DNA from: Methanobacterium sp.
Lineage (GTDB): Archaea > Methanobacteriota > Methanobacteria > Methanobacteriales > Methanobacteriaceae
Assembly: GCA_039666455.1 (NCBI GenBank)
Contig: JAVSLW010000004.1
Span: 1 to 64,000 of the forward strand
Direction of reading: 5' to 3'
Length of the DNA: 64,000 nt
Shown here: in pieces, positions 61,402 to 64,000 of the stretch
Layout of the letters: each line of letters begins with the position of its first letter
Numbering within the stretch: position 1 is the first letter of the stretch
Position numbers and translations under genes: made by a program
Notes under the pieces: model-generated
What the model was told of the DNA's origin: nothing
Seen by the model: the letters and a program-made list of their open reading frames with translations, nothing else
The model's database searches: none

Positions 61402-61623
61402 TTATTTACTGTTTTTATCCAGTTTTTTCAAATTATAAAATGTTTCAGATTTGATTAGCCCCTGATTTTCCAGATCATCCATTAAATGTTGAATTACAAT
61501 ATACTCTTGACCAGTGTAATCAGCCAGATCTCTAAGAGAAACATTTTGTTTTCTATTTAAATAATCAAGCGTATTAAACATTAATTCATTTTTTAACTCT
61601 TGATTTTTCCACTTCTTATCCAT
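61402..61623 (-). CDS. Small winged-helix regulator
   Basis: A 73-aa protein with a winged-helix core (VSLRDLADYTGQEYIVIQHLMDDLENQGLI). The start is ATG 61623, which follows GGAGTGATAAA; an in-frame ATG at 61671 has none. Upstream (61764-61783) is a perfect 20-bp palindrome that it may bind. Confidence 0.7.
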   Translation of the reverse strand: MDKKWKNQELKNELMFNTLDYLNRKQNVSLRDLADYTGQEYIVIQHLMDDLENQGLIKSETFYNLKKLDKNSK

Positions 61624-61763
61624 TTTATCACTCCCATTCCTATTAAAAATTGACGGAAGTATTTGATTCATATTTTGTGTTTTATTTTACACTTGATGTG
61701 TATGTCTTATCTAATATATAATTTTATGGGTAAATCTCCCTCATTTTAATGAACCCCACCTAT

Positions 61764-61783
61764 AATATAACAATTGTTATATT
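61764..61783 (-). promoter_or_regulatory. Perfect 20-bp palindrome upstream of the wHTH gene
   Basis: AATATAACAATTGTTATATT is its own reverse complement. A leftward TATA box (ATTTATATA, 61786-61794) lies directly upstream, so the palindrome would cover the region between TATA and transcription start. The start codon is 140 bp further, so the leader is long. Confidence 0.6.
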
Positions 61784-61884
61784 TCTATATAAATATTTCC
61801 ATTCTGATTTAAATAATTAAAAAAATAGCAAAATTTGAATGTATCTTGTAATTTCTTCACTAAGAGTGAATTACTGTTAAAAAT

Positions 61885-62547
61885 CTACAATCCTGGTTTT
61901 TCACAGGTTATCATGAATATGGCCCGATCTCCAATACTCACTGCACGGTCTGCAGTTCTTTCAAGAAATCTTGCAACAAATAAAAGATGTACTAAATAAG
62001 ATATTGAATCCTTGTCCTGGAACATGCTCTGTGTAATATCATCCAGTACCTGATCAAATAAATTGTCCACATTGTCATCATCCTGCCTTAGTTCCCTTGC
62101 CATGTTCATATTCTGATCCAAAAATGAATAAAGCCCTTTACTTACCATCATTTGAACTATATTGGACATATGAATAAGGTCTTCTCTTGGCCTTTCAGGA
62201 ATTTCCTGGCCTTTTACATTTAAAGCAGCCTCAGCAATGTTTACCGAGAGATCAACCATTCTCTTTAAATGACTCCCCACCTTGATACATGCTTCAATAA
62301 ACCTTAAATCTTTAGCCACAGGCTGTTCTGATGCTATTATGCTCATACATCTTCTTTCTAAGTCAAACTTCATTATCTCTATCTTTTCGCCGGCTTCGTT
62401 TACATATTTCAGTTTTTCTTCGTTAAAATCTATTAAAGCTTCCATTGCACACTTTTGTGCTTTAATGGTCAGCTGCCCCATTTCTTCTACTTCTTCTTTT
62501 AATTCCCTTAACCTTTTTCTAAATCGAACTCTTGGATACCTTTTCAT
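61885..62547 (-). CDS. phoU: PhoU-family phosphate regulator 1
   Basis: 220 aa with two three-helix PhoU repeats containing metal-binding acidic motifs (ERRCMSIIASEQPVAKDLRFIEACIKVGSHLKRMVDLSVNIAEAA and FVARFLERTADRAVSIGDRAIFM). It modulates the Pst transporter in response to phosphate. Six bases after the unknown gene at 62554. Confidence 0.9.
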   Translation of the reverse strand: MKRYPRVRFRKRLRELKEEVEEMGQLTIKAQKCAMEALIDFNEEKLKYVNEAGEKIEIMKFDLERRCMSIIASEQPVAKDLRFIEACIKVGSHLKRMVDLSVNIAEAALNVKGQEIPERPREDLIHMSNIVQMMVSKGLYSFLDQNMNMARELRQDDDNVDNLFDQVLDDITQSMFQDKDSISYLVHLLFVARFLERTADRAVSIGDRAIFMITCEKPGL

Positions 62548-62553
62548 TTTTTA

Positions 62554-62997
62554 TCATCTGCCTTTGTAATCATTTATAAGACTTTCTAAATCATTTTCCG
62601 ATGGTTCACTGATTCTATACTTCGATAATAACTCTTCACGAGAATCAGTACTTTTCATCCCTATTTTGTCCCAAAACATGTTAACACTGAGGGGTAATGA
62701 CAATTTACATTCTTCATTTAGTTCTAAAATTGTGGTAAACAATTTTTCAGGAGATTCATAAATTTCTATTATTGATCCAGTCTTAATTTTAATTTTCTCC
62801 ATTGCATCATTTTCGTATAGTTCATTTAATGTTCCAGCATCCAGGTGCCATGCTCCCACTACCAGAGTATCATTTATAAAGAGTATGGATTCATAATCAT
62901 CGTTTAAAATTCGTATATAACCTAATGAAGGAATATTTTCCTTTTTAAATTTCTCCCCATACACTTTTTCTTCAGGATCATCTGATGGAAGCCACAT
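62554..62997 (-). CDS. Conserved hypothetical protein between two phoU genes
   Basis: A 147-aa soluble protein I do not recognise with certainty; the start WLPSDDPEEKVYGEKFKKENIPSLGYIRI and the DDYESILFINDTLVVGAWHLD segment recall a methanogen-specific family of unknown function. It lies between two PhoU genes with short gaps (6 and 30 bp) on the same strand, so it may take part in phosphate signalling (inference). Confidence 0.55.
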   Translation of the reverse strand: MWLPSDDPEEKVYGEKFKKENIPSLGYIRILNDDYESILFINDTLVVGAWHLDAGTLNELYENDAMEKIKIKTGSIIEIYESPEKLFTTILELNEECKLSLPLSVNMFWDKIGMKSTDSREELLSKYRISEPSENDLESLINDYKGR

Positions 62998-63027
62998 TCA
63001 TTCAACATCCGTAGTTACATAAACTTT

Positions 63028-63696
63028 TTATTTCATTAAGATATTATAAAACACTTTATGATGCATAACGCGTTTACCAATAATTGAATATGCTATTCTA
63101 TCATCCATCCCCATTATATGGTGGCCAGTACTTAGAAGATTTCTCCCTATAAGTATTGAATGCATGGATGCAGCTGATGATTTATCTTCATCATACTTAG
63201 AAAACATTTGATTATAGAAATCCTGCAGCGAAACAAAATTTTTGGTAGAACGCTTTAGAAGTTGAACATCTTCACTTAAAAGAGAGCCAACACCATCTTT
63301 TAGCATGTTTTGAACTGTCTGGGACATGAAAGTAAGATGAGGAGGCTTGTAGAAATTTTTGTCTTTTTGGGAAGAATCAATGGAATATCTGGATGTGTAG
63401 GCTGCAAGAATGTTTATTCTCTCAAGTTCTGTTGCTGTCCTTAAAATCGCTGCTCCATACCTTAGATCGCGAGCAACAGGCTGCTGAAGTCCAAGGATTT
63501 TTAAGCATTCATATTCAATATTTTCACTTTCTCTGTTAATTTCACTGGTATTTTCAATTATTTCCATTGCTAAGTTAACATCTTCATTAACAAAGCTTTC
63601 CGTAGACTTTTTTATCCTATCAGCAGTCCTGTTACTGTAATCTAAGAGACTGGAACTAATCTTCCTTAATTTATTCTCTAAAATCGTTCCAAACAT
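63028..63696 (-). CDS. phoU: PhoU-family phosphate regulator 2
   Basis: 222 aa, with the PhoU helix repeats (ENIEYECLKILGLQQPVARDLRYGAAILRTATELERINILAAY and LIGRNLLSTGHHIMGMDDRIAYSIIG). It differs from PhoU 1 in the second repeat, where the acidic metal motif is weaker. GGTGGAGTA precedes ATG 63696, 20 bp after the pstB stop. Confidence 0.88.
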   Translation of the reverse strand: MFGTILENKLRKISSSLLDYSNRTADRIKKSTESFVNEDVNLAMEIIENTSEINRESENIEYECLKILGLQQPVARDLRYGAAILRTATELERINILAAYTSRYSIDSSQKDKNFYKPPHLTFMSQTVQNMLKDGVGSLLSEDVQLLKRSTKNFVSLQDFYNQMFSKYDEDKSSAASMHSILIGRNLLSTGHHIMGMDDRIAYSIIGKRVMHHKVFYNILMK

Positions 63697-63716
63697 TACT
63701 CCACCTTTTGCGTTTA

Positions 63717-64000
63717 TTATCCAAATCTACCAGTAATGTAATCTTCAGTACGTTTATCTTCAGGTTCCATAAACACTCTATCAGTAAGCCCACTTTCTAC
63801 AATTTCGCCATTTAAGAAGAATGCTGTGTACTTAGAAACTCTTGTAGCTTGCTGCATGTTGTGTGTAACAATAATTATGGTATATTCCTTCTTTAATTTA
63901 TGAATTAAATCCTCTATTTTAGTTGTTGATATTGGGTCCAGTGCAGAACATGGTTCATCCATCAATATCACTTCAGGATTTACAGCTATAGTTCTTGCAA
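63717..64000 (-). CDS. pstB: Phosphate ABC transporter ATP-binding protein PstB, C-terminal part
   Basis: The frame enters from the right edge. Visible are the LARTIAVNPEVILMDEPCSALDPISTTKIE Walker B region, the H-loop VTHNMQQA and the C-terminal YTAFFLNGEIVESG. This is the PstB type, matched by the phoU genes downstream. Confidence 0.92.
   Translation of the reverse strand, partial: ARTIAVNPEVILMDEPCSALDPISTTKIEDLIHKLKKEYTIIIVTHNMQQATRVSKYTAFFLNGEIVESGLTDRVFMEPEDKRTEDYITGRFG

Overview
The window is AT-rich archaeal DNA from a hydrogenotrophic, pseudomurein-walled methanogen of the order Methanobacteriales, most likely a Methanobacterium. The evidence is the start of atwA (methyl-coenzyme M reductase activation), F420 biosynthesis genes (gch3, cofD, cofE), archaeal purO and mptD, class I LysRS, Alba, archaetidylserine lipid genes, MreB, six-subunit Por and four-subunit Kor. 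Promoters are archaeal TATA boxes, and ribosome sites are GGTGAT or GGAGG. I saw no rRNA, tRNA, CRISPR array or intact insertion sequence. Genes are mostly packed, with short intergenic spaces.

Layout. 1-7.8 kb (minus strand): one long colinear block (unknown, mreB, rnhB, exbB/exbD-like, purO, cofE, cofD, gch3, Dus-like, atwA). 8.2-12.8 kb (plus): envelope genes, namely archaetidylserine decarboxylase and synthase, a membrane-anchored DUF515-like protein, a secreted C-terminally anchored protein and a sortase. 12.8-17.6 kb: mptD, then korDABC-sucC (2-oxoglutarate branch of the incomplete reductive TCA cycle) and an MTH1187-like protein. 17.7-25.3 kb: an FwdC-like beta-helix protein, a CopA copper ATPase, a Lys/Tyr-rich secreted protein that seems to start at ATT, a GyrI-like ligand binder with an HTH-PAS-GAF regulator, and a Mop protein. 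25.6-28.6 kb: thiC and lysS. 28.6-33.7 kb: a decayed MjaI-type restriction gene beside its surviving methyltransferase, a phosphoesterase, a two-gene UGSC-family unit and alba. 33.8-43.5 kb: REC-PAS regulator, leuA, DUF63, Usp, a decayed archaemetzincin, PHP, DUF1786, glmM-like mutase, GT2, a frameshifted flippase-like gene and a membrane-anchored OB-fold protein.

43.7-50.8 kb is a DNA-repair neighbourhood: two different ATP-dependent DNA ligases, a Fpg/MutM glycosylase fused to a family-4 uracil-DNA glycosylase, a DUF72 protein, a stand-alone ATP-cone and a primase/polymerase-like (AEP) protein overlapping the second ligase. 50.8-55.2 kb carries redox and sulfur genes: ferredoxin-thioredoxin reductase fused to rubredoxin, a glutaredoxin-like partner, a MoaD/ThiS carrier, a PNPOx-like protein, and a tusA-dsrE-nifS-like operon whose NifS-like protein has lost the PLP lysine. 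56.6-61.4 kb: porCDABEF and fumarase, linking pyruvate and C4 metabolism to the Kor module. The right end holds a small wHTH gene with a perfect 20-bp palindrome upstream, and phosphate-regulation genes (two phoU, partial pstB).

The best candidates for undescribed biology are the Fpg-UDG fusion with the ligase-AEP operon, the PLP-lysine-less NifS with TusA and DsrE, the Cys-form UGSC pair, the sortase with an adjacent candidate substrate, and the predicted ATT start. Several genes are eroded (restriction enzyme, archaemetzincin, flippase-like gene, a tiny ORF beside copA).
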